A stretch of DNA of 64,000 nucleotides, from the NCBI GenBank assembly GCA_943788755.1, contig CALSRM010000003.1:1798001-1862000 (forward strand). The letters run 5' to 3'. The position numbers and the translations under genes were made by a program. The DNA is from an uncultured Flavobacteriales bacterium. GTDB taxonomy: Bacteria; Bacteroidota; Bacteroidia; Flavobacteriales_D; Parvicellaceae. Positions 49,963 through 57,840 of this stretch are shown here, piece after piece. How positions within the stretch are numbered: the first letter of the stretch is position 1; every line of letters begins with the position of its first letter. Below the pieces are notes generated by a model. That model was given only the letters and a program-made list of their open reading frames with translations, searched no databases and was not told the DNA's origin.

Positions 49963-50668
49963 AGCATGTGTTTATTATTTCACAAGGTATCGAATTGTAT
50001 CTAAAATAACTATTAGTTTATTTATTATCTTGTTATTAATACTCTAACAAACTACAGTAAGACTCTTATAGCAACTTTCATTTGAATTAGGATGGCTTTA
50101 CCTATAGTTCTGGTAACCCAATTATCCCGGTTACAATTCATAAATTTTTCAAACGATTCTCTCTCGCCTGTTTCTGATTCCCAATAAATTTTTATTTACC
50201 AACTTAAAAATTCTTTCTTTTATTCACCTAAGCGTGTAAAATAATCCTTGACTTTGTCTTCATTAGTTTTATTCCAAAGGATTTTTCATATTAATTTGTT
50301 TTATGACTATGAGAGAAGTATATATATGTGCGATTAATACTGTTAGACTTTAATATGCAGCTAACATAATATTAGCATATCTATGAATCCATTAACAATT
50401 CTCTAGCAGAAAGAGGGGAGAAGCTTGATGCTTTTCGTTTAAAACCATTACTCTGAAACAAATAATGTTTACGGGTTTTCACTTTTTTTTACATTTACTA
50501 AAACAGTCCATTTAAACCAAGTAAAATCGATCCCAATTCTTATCGTGAGTGTTTTAGGTTATTCAGTTATTGTTGTACAGGATTTTTATGCTAGTTCTTT
50601 ATAATTGTGAACTCTAGTTGGGCAGCCATAATCAAATTTGACAGTAGTTATTTTTATTCCAAAATTAT
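49963..50668. other. Long non-coding stretch with gene remnant
   Basis: About 700 AT-rich bases. On the minus strand 50052-50194 is open for 46 codons and reads IYWESETGERESFEKF, then NRDNWVTRTIGKAIL and ends. It has normal amino-acid composition and looks like the C-terminal part of a lost protein that I do not recognise. The second copy of the 30-base repeat is at 50520-50549. No complete gene or RNA gene was found. Confidence 0.45.
50520..50549 (+). repeat. 30-base direct repeat, copy 2
   Basis: Matches 48319-48348 with three mismatches and lies about 150 bases before the complete rlmF repeat unit. Confidence 0.55.
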
Positions 50669-51057
50669 TTTATGAAATAAATAAAAAGAATTAAAGTGTA
50701 GTTTTGTAAGCGCGAATAATATGAAATAAATGCTTCCACGGAAAAAACAACATCCCAAAGTTAAAGCAATCTTACATCCTCGTAATAAGCACCGAGAACG
50801 ATATGATTTTAAATTATTGTCGGAGGCGTGCCCTGATTTAAAACAGTTTGTCAATCTGAATGATTATGGGGATGAATCAATTGATTTTTTCAATCCAGAA
50901 GCTGTTAAAATGCTAAATAAAGCATTGTTGATGCATTTTTACGATGTAGTAGAATGGGATATTCCTGAAGGCTATTTGTGTTCGCCAATTCCGGGTAGAG
51001 CAGATTACGTGCATTATGTCGCAGATTTATTGGGCAGAGATAGAAAGAGTATTCCCA
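50669..51057 (+). repeat. Direct repeat, copy 2: promoter and 5' third of rlmF
   Basis: The partner of 47070-47458, here joined to a complete gene. It carries the TAGTTTTG box at 50699-50706, 23 bases before ATG 50730. Confidence 0.9.
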
Positions 51058-51689
51058 AAGGAAAGAAAGTAAAATGTTTAGATGTTGGCGTAGGTTCAAA
51101 TTGCGTTTACCCAATTATAGGAAACAAAGAATATGGTTGGTATTTCATTGGTTCAGAAACAGACTCTATTGCAATTGAGTCCGCAAACAAAATAATAGAA
51201 GCTAATCCTTTAGTAAAGGGAGTTGTTGAAATTAGACATCAGCCAAATGCGAATAACATTTTTTACGGGATAATTAAAAATGGAGAACGAATTGATATTA
51301 CAATTTGTAATCCGCCGTTTCATGCATCGCTAGAAGAAGCTCAGGCCGGAACTAAACGTAAGTTAAAAAACCTAAAAGGAAAAAAGGCTGATAAGACTGT
51401 TCTAAATTTTGGAGGTCAAAATAATGAACTGTGGTGTGAAGGTGGCGAAAAGAAATTTATACATGCAATGATTCGCCAAAGTAAATCTTTTACTAATCAG
51501 TGTTTATGGTTTACAACCCAAGTAGCTAAACAAACAACATTGAAAAGTATTTATGCAGCTTTAGAGTCAATTGGAGTCTTAGAGGTCAAAACAATTGAGA
51601 TGGGACAAGGAAATAAAAAAAGTAGAATTGTTGCTTGGACGTTTCTTAATAAAGAACAGCAATCAAATTGGTTTAATCCAAAAAAATAA
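50730..51689 (+). CDS. rlmF: 23S rRNA (adenine-1618-N6)-methyltransferase RlmF
   Basis: The 319-residue enzyme matches the RlmF family (m6A1618 in E. coli 23S rRNA). It has the N-terminal [12 protein letters not shown] block, the SAM-binding motif [11 protein letters not shown] at about 118-128 and the catalytic NPPF at 194-197 ([14 protein letters not shown]), and the late block [15 protein letters not shown]. Full length. The first 109 codons and the promoter occur a second time at 47.1 kb. It is followed by the acyl-ACP desaturase gene after about 250 bases. Cytosolic, acts on the large subunit rRNA. Confidence 0.93.
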   Translation: MLPRKKQHPKVKAILHPRNKHRERYDFKLLSEACPDLKQFVNLNDYGDESIDFFNPEAVKMLNKALLMHFYDVVEWDIPEGYLCSPIPGRADYVHYVADLLGRDRKSIPKGKKVKCLDVGVGSNCVYPIIGNKEYGWYFIGSETDSIAIESANKIIEANPLVKGVVEIRHQPNANNIFYGIIKNGERIDITICNPPFHASLEEAQAGTKRKLKNLKGKKADKTVLNFGGQNNELWCEGGEKKFIHAMIRQSKSFTNQCLWFTTQVAKQTTLKSIYAALESIGVLEVKTIEMGQGNKKSRIVAWTFLNKEQQSNWFNPKK

Positions 51690-51942
51690 TTCGTCAGGTA
51701 CCACGCAAGCATCGCCCATGCAATTGGGTTAATTTTCTTCTGAAAAAATAGGTACTATACTTTTGTTGTAAGTAATAACAGTAATAATTATGCCTTTACA
51801 TTAGTTAGGAATGAGTCATGAACTTTCCTTTTTTAAAAAACAAACTAAGAAACCTCTTAAAGTTTTATTTAAAACAAAAGTTAATATATACCTTAAAGAT
51901 TATAGTATTGGCGTAAATTTGCTCAACTTTTAATCTAACCAG

Positions 51943-52920
51943 ATGTACGATATAAATCACCGAAGAGAAGTAATGCAAACCCTTGCAGAGTCAATGGATG
52001 AGTTACTTGATAAATTTCTAGTTTCACCTGATAAAAACTGGCAGCCAACTGATATGTTGCCCAACTCTAATTCACCTGATTTTTTAGATGAAGTCAAAGA
52101 ATTACAGGAATTGGCAATGGAAATTGATTATGATCTTTTTGCAGTTCTAATTGGCGATACGATTACTGAAGAAGCACTTCCTACTTACCAATCGTGGTTG
52201 ATGGGATTAGATGGTGTTGATCAAGGTGAAAGAAAAGGATGGACTCAATGGATTAGGGCCTGGACTGCAGAGGAAAATAGACATGGTGATATGTTGAACA
52301 AATACCTCTATTTAAGCGGAAGGGTTAATATGAAAGAAATGGAAATTTCTACACAATATTTAATTGGTGATGGTTTTGATATTCATACTGCTACAGATCC
52401 ATACAAGAATTTTGTTTACACCAGTTTTCAAGAAATAGCTACAAACGTTTCACACCGAAGAGTAGGAGAGTTTGTTAAAAAACAAGGAAATGATCAATTA
52501 GCAAAAATGTGTGCTTTTGTTGCAGCGGATGAAGCACGACACGGTACTGCGTATAAAGAGTTTGTTCGCCGTATATTTGAATTAGATCCAAGTGAAATGA
52601 TGCTTGCATTTCAATTCATGATGAAAAAGAAAATCACTATGCCTGCGCATTTTTTAAGAGAATCAGGCGAGAATATAGGCGACGTTTATACTTATTTCTC
52701 AGAAGCAGCGCAGAGAGCAAAAGTTTACACATCTACTGATTATATTGATATTTTAAAGTCATTATTGAAAGATTGGGATATTACGAATATTAAAGGATTG
52801 AATGATAAAGCTGAAAAAGCAAGAGATTATGTTATGGCTTTACCTGATAGGCTGCAGAGAGTTTCTGAAAGGACAATAATTCCAAAAACACAGCATAGTT
52901 TTAAATGGCTTATGAAGTAG
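51943..52920 (+). CDS. Acyl-[acyl-carrier-protein] desaturase (soluble, ferritin-like)
   Basis: The 325-residue protein belongs to the soluble stearoyl-ACP desaturase family and introduces a cis double bond into acyl-ACP with O2 and reduced ferredoxin. The di-iron ligands are all visible: E76/E77 (TITEEALPTY), E110-E111-x-x-H114 (EENRH), E164 (SFQEIATN) and D196-E197-x-x-H200 (DEARH). Length is normal for bacterial members. It is complete while the two membrane desaturases at 21.4-23.3 kb are broken. It stands between rlmF and the RlmG-like gene, without overlap. Confidence 0.92.
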   Translation: MYDINHRREVMQTLAESMDELLDKFLVSPDKNWQPTDMLPNSNSPDFLDEVKELQELAMEIDYDLFAVLIGDTITEEALPTYQSWLMGLDGVDQGERKGWTQWIRAWTAEENRHGDMLNKYLYLSGRVNMKEMEISTQYLIGDGFDIHTATDPYKNFVYTSFQEIATNVSHRRVGEFVKKQGNDQLAKMCAFVAADEARHGTAYKEFVRRIFELDPSEMMLAFQFMMKKKITMPAHFLRESGENIGDVYTYFSEAAQRAKVYTSTDYIDILKSLLKDWDITNIKGLNDKAEKARDYVMALPDRLQRVSERTIIPKTQHSFKWLMK

Positions 52921-53058
52921 AACTTTTTCTCATTGGAATTATCATCCGACCACAATTGCACCAATTATTCCTACTGCTAATAGCATTATTTTTACATAGA
53001 AAAGAGAAATCAACCAAATTGACTAAGTAAAAACAACTTTAATTCGTTCCTTTACAAA

Positions 53059-54129
53059 GTGAAAGTAATTAGATATCCAGCTACAACAGATCTCTCTCTA
53101 AAGGCTTGGAGTGCAGCAGATGAGTTCTTATTAGAACAGGTTTTGGATCAAAATTTATCTGGAAAAAAAATTATTACCTACAATGATAGATTTGGATATT
53201 TAAATTGTCAACTCCATCAAAATGATGCTCTTTCAGTAATAAGTTATAAAAGTCAGGAAAAATCGCACAAAATTAATCGAGAGAACAATGGGTTAAATTT
53301 TGATGATAGCCGCTTTATTAACCCGCTTTCTAGTATTGACGAAAAAATCGATATAGCTTTAATGAAGGTGCCTAAATCGGTAAATTTATTTGAATTATAT
53401 TTAGCTCAGATAGCTACTTGTATAAAGGAAGAAGGTGTTGTTTATTGCTCTTTTATGACAAGGCATTTTACAAAACAACTATTATCCATTTCCAATAAAT
53501 ATTTTGAAGTAGTGGAACAAAGCTTAGCAAAGAAAAAGGCTCGAGTTTTGATTTTAAAAAAGAAAAAAGAAGTAATAGACAACGAATTAATAAACAAGCT
53601 AACCCTCAGTAATAAAGAAATCTTAAGGCAATACTACGGGGTATTCTCCGCGAAAGAAATAGATCAGGCAACTCAATTCTTTATCGATAATCTACAAATA
53701 GAAGAAAACACGAAAGAGGTTCTGGATTTAGCTGCAGGGAATGGCGTTCTAGGCCATATAATACAAAAGCAACTACCTAATTGTAAAATACATTTAATTG
53801 ATGATTTTTATTTAGCTATTGAATCTGCTAAACTTAATTTAAAAGGAGAGAATGTTTGTTTTCATTATAACGATACATTAAAGGAAATTGAAGAGAATTC
53901 TATCGATTTAGTAGTGTCTAATCCGCCATTTCATTTTGAATATGAAACCAATATTGAAATTTCCTTAAGTTTATTTAAAGATGTAACGTATTGTTTAAAG
54001 CAAGGGGGAAAGTTTCAATTGGTAGCTAATCGACATTTAAATTATGGACCTCATTTAGAGAGAATTTTTAACAAGGTGATTAGAGTGGTGCATAATGATA
54101 AATTTGAGATTTACAATTGCATTAAATAA
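53059..54129 (+). CDS. RlmG/RsmC-like rRNA guanine-N2 methyltransferase
   Basis: The 356-residue protein has the two-domain layout of RlmG/RsmC. A degenerate N-terminal methyltransferase domain covers residues 1-175. A catalytic domain follows, with DLAAGNGVLGHII (SAM motif I, about 233-245) and VVSNPPFHFEYE (motif IV) near 290. The end, LVANRHLNYGPHLERIF then NDKFEIYNC, matches RlmG (23S m2G1835) better than RsmC. It starts with GTG 53059. The exact target guanine is not certain in this phylum. Together with rlmF this puts two NPPF-type rRNA methyltransferases within 3.5 kb. Confidence 0.78.
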   Translation: MKVIRYPATTDLSLKAWSAADEFLLEQVLDQNLSGKKIITYNDRFGYLNCQLHQNDALSVISYKSQEKSHKINRENNGLNFDDSRFINPLSSIDEKIDIALMKVPKSVNLFELYLAQIATCIKEEGVVYCSFMTRHFTKQLLSISNKYFEVVEQSLAKKKARVLILKKKKEVIDNELINKLTLSNKEILRQYYGVFSAKEIDQATQFFIDNLQIEENTKEVLDLAAGNGVLGHIIQKQLPNCKIHLIDDFYLAIESAKLNLKGENVCFHYNDTLKEIEENSIDLVVSNPPFHFEYETNIEISLSLFKDVTYCLKQGGKFQLVANRHLNYGPHLERIFNKVIRVVHNDKFEIYNCIK

Positions 54130-54300
54130 GTGTCTTTGAAAACGTATTACCCTCCACAGTATCAAATAGCTTACAAAACCTATAAAATTTGAGGTTGGGA
54201 TAACAGTAAATTGACGATGAATGCGTTAGCCTAAATAAGGCTGGAGATAAGTGTAATCAAATAAAAGCATAAAAAAATTCGCTTTGTTCATTATTAGTGC

Positions 54301-54308
54301 TATTTTTG
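54301..54308 (+). promoter_or_regulatory. -7 box of first cold-shock gene
   Basis: TATTTTTG matches TAnnTTTG and ends 20 bases before ATG 54329. A TTTG at 54283-54286 is a closer than usual -33 candidate. The leader (TAATAAATTATTATA before ATG) is shared with the second cold-shock gene, where the box is the variant TATTTTCG. Confidence 0.5.
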
Positions 54309-54328
54309 CGGTCTAATAAATTATTATA

Positions 54329-54520
54329 ATGAAAAAAGGAACAGTAAAATTTTTTAATGACACCAAAGGATTTGGTTTCATTGTTGACGACGAAACAAAA
54401 ACAGAGTATTTCGTACACGTATCAGGATTAATCGATGAGATTAAAGAAAATGATACAGTTGAATTCGAATTACAAGAAGGTAAAAAAGGTTTAAATGCTG
54501 CAAACGTAAAAGTTTGTTAG
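54329..54520 (+). CDS. Cold-shock domain protein (copy 1)
   Basis: A 63-residue CspA-family protein with RNP1-like KGFGFIV and RNP2-like YFVHVSGL motifs on the five-stranded beta-barrel, shorter than CspA itself (about 70 residues). It binds single-stranded RNA/DNA and acts as an RNA chaperone. The second copy at 56.5 kb differs at only a few residues (for example I to V in the RNP1 motif). The gene has its own promoter and a strong terminator, so it is monocistronic. Confidence 0.93.
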   Translation: MKKGTVKFFNDTKGFGFIVDDETKTEYFVHVSGLIDEIKENDTVEFELQEGKKGLNAANVKVC

Positions 54521-54540
54521 GATAAATAATTTTATTTTTG

Positions 54541-54574
54541 AAAAAAGCTATCTCAATGAGGTAGCTTTTTTTTT
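54541..54574 (+). terminator. Intrinsic terminator of cold-shock gene copy 1
   Basis: AAGCTATCTC and GAGGTAGCTT form a hairpin with loop AAT and a following run of T. The hairpin sequence is almost the same as at the end of copy 2. Confidence 0.85.
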
Positions 54575-54737
54575 GCTTCATAGAATAGATTGTGACTTTC
54601 CTTACATGATTTATTAGGTTTATCATCACGTTACTTTTGAATGTAACTTTATGTTATACAGGATTTTGTGTAATTTCTTGTAACTATAGGTAGGGTAAAA
54701 GGTTGCAAATGCGGTATATACATAAATCTTAATCATA

Positions 54738-56360
54738 ATGATACTATATTTCACAAAACGAATATTTATTTTACTACTGTTTATGGGCGCTTCCATAAAC
54801 CTTAATGCTCAGGTTTGGACCAAAACGTTCACTGCAGGAGGATATGATTCAAATGGAAATTTCCTTGGAGGATCTGAAGTTCTGCAGCTGGTTAGTCATA
54901 AAAATAAGCTGTTTGCATCTGTTGGTTATTGGGAAGATGTTAACAATATATGGTACGGTGGAACAAACAGTAGCATTGGTTGGGGGCAAATAAATCGCTT
55001 GGATAATCCTGCTGGTAATTGGCAGGAAGATTTGACTCTTGGCACGAATTATCTGCGACCAGAAACTCTTAAACAAATTATTTTCACAAAAGATCAATTT
55101 GGGAATCTACTATCATCACCAGATACCGTCTTGATTGCAGCCGGTTATGCTCCAAACTATATAACAAGTAGCGTTAAGGTGAAGAGTTTTGCAAGGAATG
55201 ATTTAAATGGTACCTGGGAAGAAAGTTTGATAGTACAAGGAAACTTCCCGGCCGGAGAGAACTACTCTGTGAGAGATGTCCAAATTTACAGTGACCAACA
55301 GACTGGTTTGGAATATATTTTTGCAACGGTTGGAACACAAGGAATTTTTAAAGGGAAATACAATCCATCAATTCCAGGAAAAATTGATTGGATTTCTGCG
55401 CCTGAACATGGTCCTTTAGATATAAGGCCATTGGGGATATCAGTAGCGAATGATACTTTGTATTTTTCTTCAGGAAACAAATTGTATAAACGTATTGATG
55501 GTGTCACTGCAACATATGTAATTGCACATGACTTTAGTGACTTGAGTACAAATATTAATTCTGCTGTTGGAGGTATTCGTGGATTGACAGTGATTGATAA
55601 TCCAAGTGCCAATGGTAAAGCGTTATTATTGATGTGGTGTCCTAATGGTCAGTCTCAAGGAATTATTTATCGTCTCGAACCAGATTGGAATGGGGGTTTT
55701 AATCGTATTTATGAAGCTAAATTGTCCTTGCTAGTAGAAGATTTTTTGTTAGAAACCACTGCGAATTATATTCTAGGAGCGTACAATGAGTTTTACAATT
55801 ATATTGATCCTGTGAGTTCTGAGTCCATCCATATGATAGGTTTTGAGGTAAATATATCGGGAGGAGGTTATCCGACATGGAACGGCTACTATAAAGGTGG
55901 CTTGTTTGCTAAAAGAGATGCTAACGGTCAATATTCTATTGAAGAAATAAACGGCCCTATAGGGATAAATGATCCTGCTTTGGTTGCTAATAGATGTTAT
56001 GTGTCATCTCCCTTTTTGAATGAAAACGCTATTTACTTTGGTGGTTTTGACCCAAATAGTTTTACTTCTACAAGTATGGCATGGGTATATAAAAAAGAGT
56101 ATCAAGCAAATGTTATAAGTGATTTTCTTGAAAATGAAAATAGTTTAGTTATCTACCCTAATCCAGCCAAAAATCAACTGAACCTGGATTTTGAAGTTTC
56201 GGCAAATCATGAATTCAATATTATAAATATTTTTGGAGAAATAGTCGTGTCTGGATTGATAAATGCAGCGAATATAAGTATTGATATTTCTTCACTGCCG
56301 CCTAATATTTATTTTCTCAGAATTGCCAATAAGACACTGAAGTTTATAAAAATAGATTGA
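54738..56360 (+). CDS. Exported T9SS type A sorting domain protein between the cold-shock genes
   Basis: The 540-residue protein has a signal peptide (residues about 1-24, ending GASINLNAQ). The body (residues 25-455) is a beta-propeller-like domain with repeats such as HKNKLFASVGYWEDVNNIWY and LIVQGNFPAGENYSVRDV; some segments look like choice-of-anchor or PKD-free propellers. The tail (NSLVIYPNPAKNQLNLDF, IINIFGEIVVSG, LPPNIYFLRIANKTLKF) is a clear Por/T9SS type A domain. The gene is in the same direction as its neighbours but is flanked by cold-shock genes with their own terminators. Ligand unknown. Confidence 0.86.
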   Translation: MILYFTKRIFILLLFMGASINLNAQVWTKTFTAGGYDSNGNFLGGSEVLQLVSHKNKLFASVGYWEDVNNIWYGGTNSSIGWGQINRLDNPAGNWQEDLTLGTNYLRPETLKQIIFTKDQFGNLLSSPDTVLIAAGYAPNYITSSVKVKSFARNDLNGTWEESLIVQGNFPAGENYSVRDVQIYSDQQTGLEYIFATVGTQGIFKGKYNPSIPGKIDWISAPEHGPLDIRPLGISVANDTLYFSSGNKLYKRIDGVTATYVIAHDFSDLSTNINSAVGGIRGLTVIDNPSANGKALLLMWCPNGQSQGIIYRLEPDWNGGFNRIYEAKLSLLVEDFLLETTANYILGAYNEFYNYIDPVSSESIHMIGFEVNISGGGYPTWNGYYKGGLFAKRDANGQYSIEEINGPIGINDPALVANRCYVSSPFLNENAIYFGGFDPNSFTSTSMAWVYKKEYQANVISDFLENENSLVIYPNPAKNQLNLDFEVSANHEFNIINIFGEIVVSGLINAANISIDISSLPPNIYFLRIANKTLKFIKID

Positions 56361-56529
56361 TTATTGTAACCAAATCTTATTTGAATAAACGATATTAACA
56401 TTTTTATGAATACGTCTTTCAAGTATGTCGTTCTTTTAAATCATAAATAAAGGTCCGTAAAATATTATTATTAAAAAAGGAACATTTTTCCGAAATATTA
56501 TTATTTTCGCTCCCTAATAAATTATTATA

Positions 56530-56721
56530 ATGAAAAAAGGAACAGTAAAATTTTTCAACGACACCAAAGGATTTGGTTTTGTTGTAGACGAAGAAGACAA
56601 AAGTGAATATTTTGTACACGTATCAGGTTTAATCGATGAGATCAAAGAAAATGATGTAGTTGAGTACGAATTGCAAGAAGGTAAAAAAGGATTAAATGCA
56701 GTAAACGTAAAAGTTTGCTAA
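56530..56721 (+). CDS. Cold-shock domain protein (copy 2)
   Basis: A 63-residue CspA-family protein with KGFGFVV and YFVHVSGL. It matches copy 1 except for a few substitutions (DDETKTE against DEEDKSE, DTVEFE against DVVEYE, NAANV against NAVNV), and the 15 bases before the ATG and the hairpin after the gene are also conserved. A tandem-type duplication with later insertion, or retention, of the T9SS gene between the copies explains this. Confidence 0.93.
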   Translation: MKKGTVKFFNDTKGFGFVVDEEDKSEYFVHVSGLIDEIKENDVVEYELQEGKKGLNAVNVKVC

Positions 56722-56740
56722 TATAAATTCATTTATTTTT

Positions 56741-56774
56741 GAAAAAAGCTACCTCATGGAGGTGGCTTTTTTTA
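56741..56774 (+). terminator. Intrinsic terminator of cold-shock gene copy 2
   Basis: AAGCTACCTC and GAGGTGGCTT form a hairpin followed by a T run. It lies 19 bases before the stop of the convergent tsaD gene and may serve both. Confidence 0.85.
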
Positions 56775-56792
56775 TGCCGCGAAAAATATATG

Positions 56793-57827
56793 CTAAAATT
56801 TCATTCTTGCAGAAGGTGTAGTGCTTTGGTCCGAAACATCTCCCTTTTCTAGTTTGTACAACCCCGTAATAGCAATCATTGCTGCATTATCAGTACAATA
56901 TTCAAATTCAGGAATAAAAGTATTCCAACCTTCTTGCTTGCCGGTTTTTGCTAGTTTTTTTCTCAAACAACTATTTGCTGAAACACCTCCTGCAATAGCA
57001 ACATCTTTTATGTTGTAATGGGCAACAGCCTTTTTTAATTTGATAAATAAATAGTTAACGATATGCTCCTGGTATGAGGCGCAAATATCGTTTAGATTTT
57101 GTTGAATGAATTTATCGTTCAACTTTTCTTCTTTTTGTAAAAAATATAAAAACTGGGTCTTCAGTCCACTGAAGCTGTAGTTAAATTCTCCTACTTTAGG
57201 AAATGTAAAAGTAAACTTTGCTGCGTCACCCGCTTTACTTAGTTCATCTACAAGTGGCCCTCCAGGATATGGAAGTCCTAAAAGTTTGGCCGCCTTGTCG
57301 AAAGCTTCTCCAGCTGCATCGTCGATTGTCTCACCAATCAACTCCATACTTAGATGGTCTTTTACTAATACGATTTGCGTATGTCCACCACTTACTGTTA
57401 AGCAAATGAATGGGAAATTTGGCGTGGGTTTGTGATTTTCCTTTTTCTGAATAAAGTGTGCAAGTATATGTCCTTGCATATGGTTTACATCAATTAAAGG
57501 AATATTTAACCCCATTGCCATTGATTTTGCAAATGAAGTTCCAACAAGCAAAGATCCAAGCAACCCAGGACCTTTTGTATATGCAATTGCTGTAAGCTCA
57601 TTTTTAGTAATACCCGCCTGTTTCAAGGCTGTATCAACTACAGGTAAAATATTTTGTTGGTGCGCTCTGGAAGCAAGTTCCGGAACAACACCTCCATATT
57701 TGGTGTGAACATCTTGGCATGCAATAACATTCGACAGGATTTCTTCGTTTTTAATTATTGCGGCAGAAGTATCGTCGCAACTTGATTCTATACCAAGAAT
57801 GATGCTATATTTGTTTGTTACACTCAT
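56793..57827 (-). CDS. tsaD: tRNA N6-adenosine threonylcarbamoyltransferase TsaD
   Basis: The universal enzyme that transfers the threonylcarbamoyl group to A37 of ANN-decoding tRNAs. The 344-residue product contains the ASKHA start ILGIESSCDDTSAA, the metal-binding H116-x3-H120 (NHMQGHILAH), TVSGGHTQIV and the late nucleotide-binding IAGGVSANSCLRKKL. Length is typical. The start codon is 13 bases from the start of tamB on the opposite strand, so their promoters must overlap the partner gene. Confidence 0.97.
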   Translation of the reverse strand: MSVTNKYSIILGIESSCDDTSAAIIKNEEILSNVIACQDVHTKYGGVVPELASRAHQQNILPVVDTALKQAGITKNELTAIAYTKGPGLLGSLLVGTSFAKSMAMGLNIPLIDVNHMQGHILAHFIQKKENHKPTPNFPFICLTVSGGHTQIVLVKDHLSMELIGETIDDAAGEAFDKAAKLLGLPYPGGPLVDELSKAGDAAKFTFTFPKVGEFNYSFSGLKTQFLYFLQKEEKLNDKFIQQNLNDICASYQEHIVNYLFIKLKKAVAHYNIKDVAIAGGVSANSCLRKKLAKTGKQEGWNTFIPEFEYCTDNAAMIAITGLYKLEKGDVSDQSTTPSARMKF

Positions 57828-57840
57828 TTAATGAAATAAA

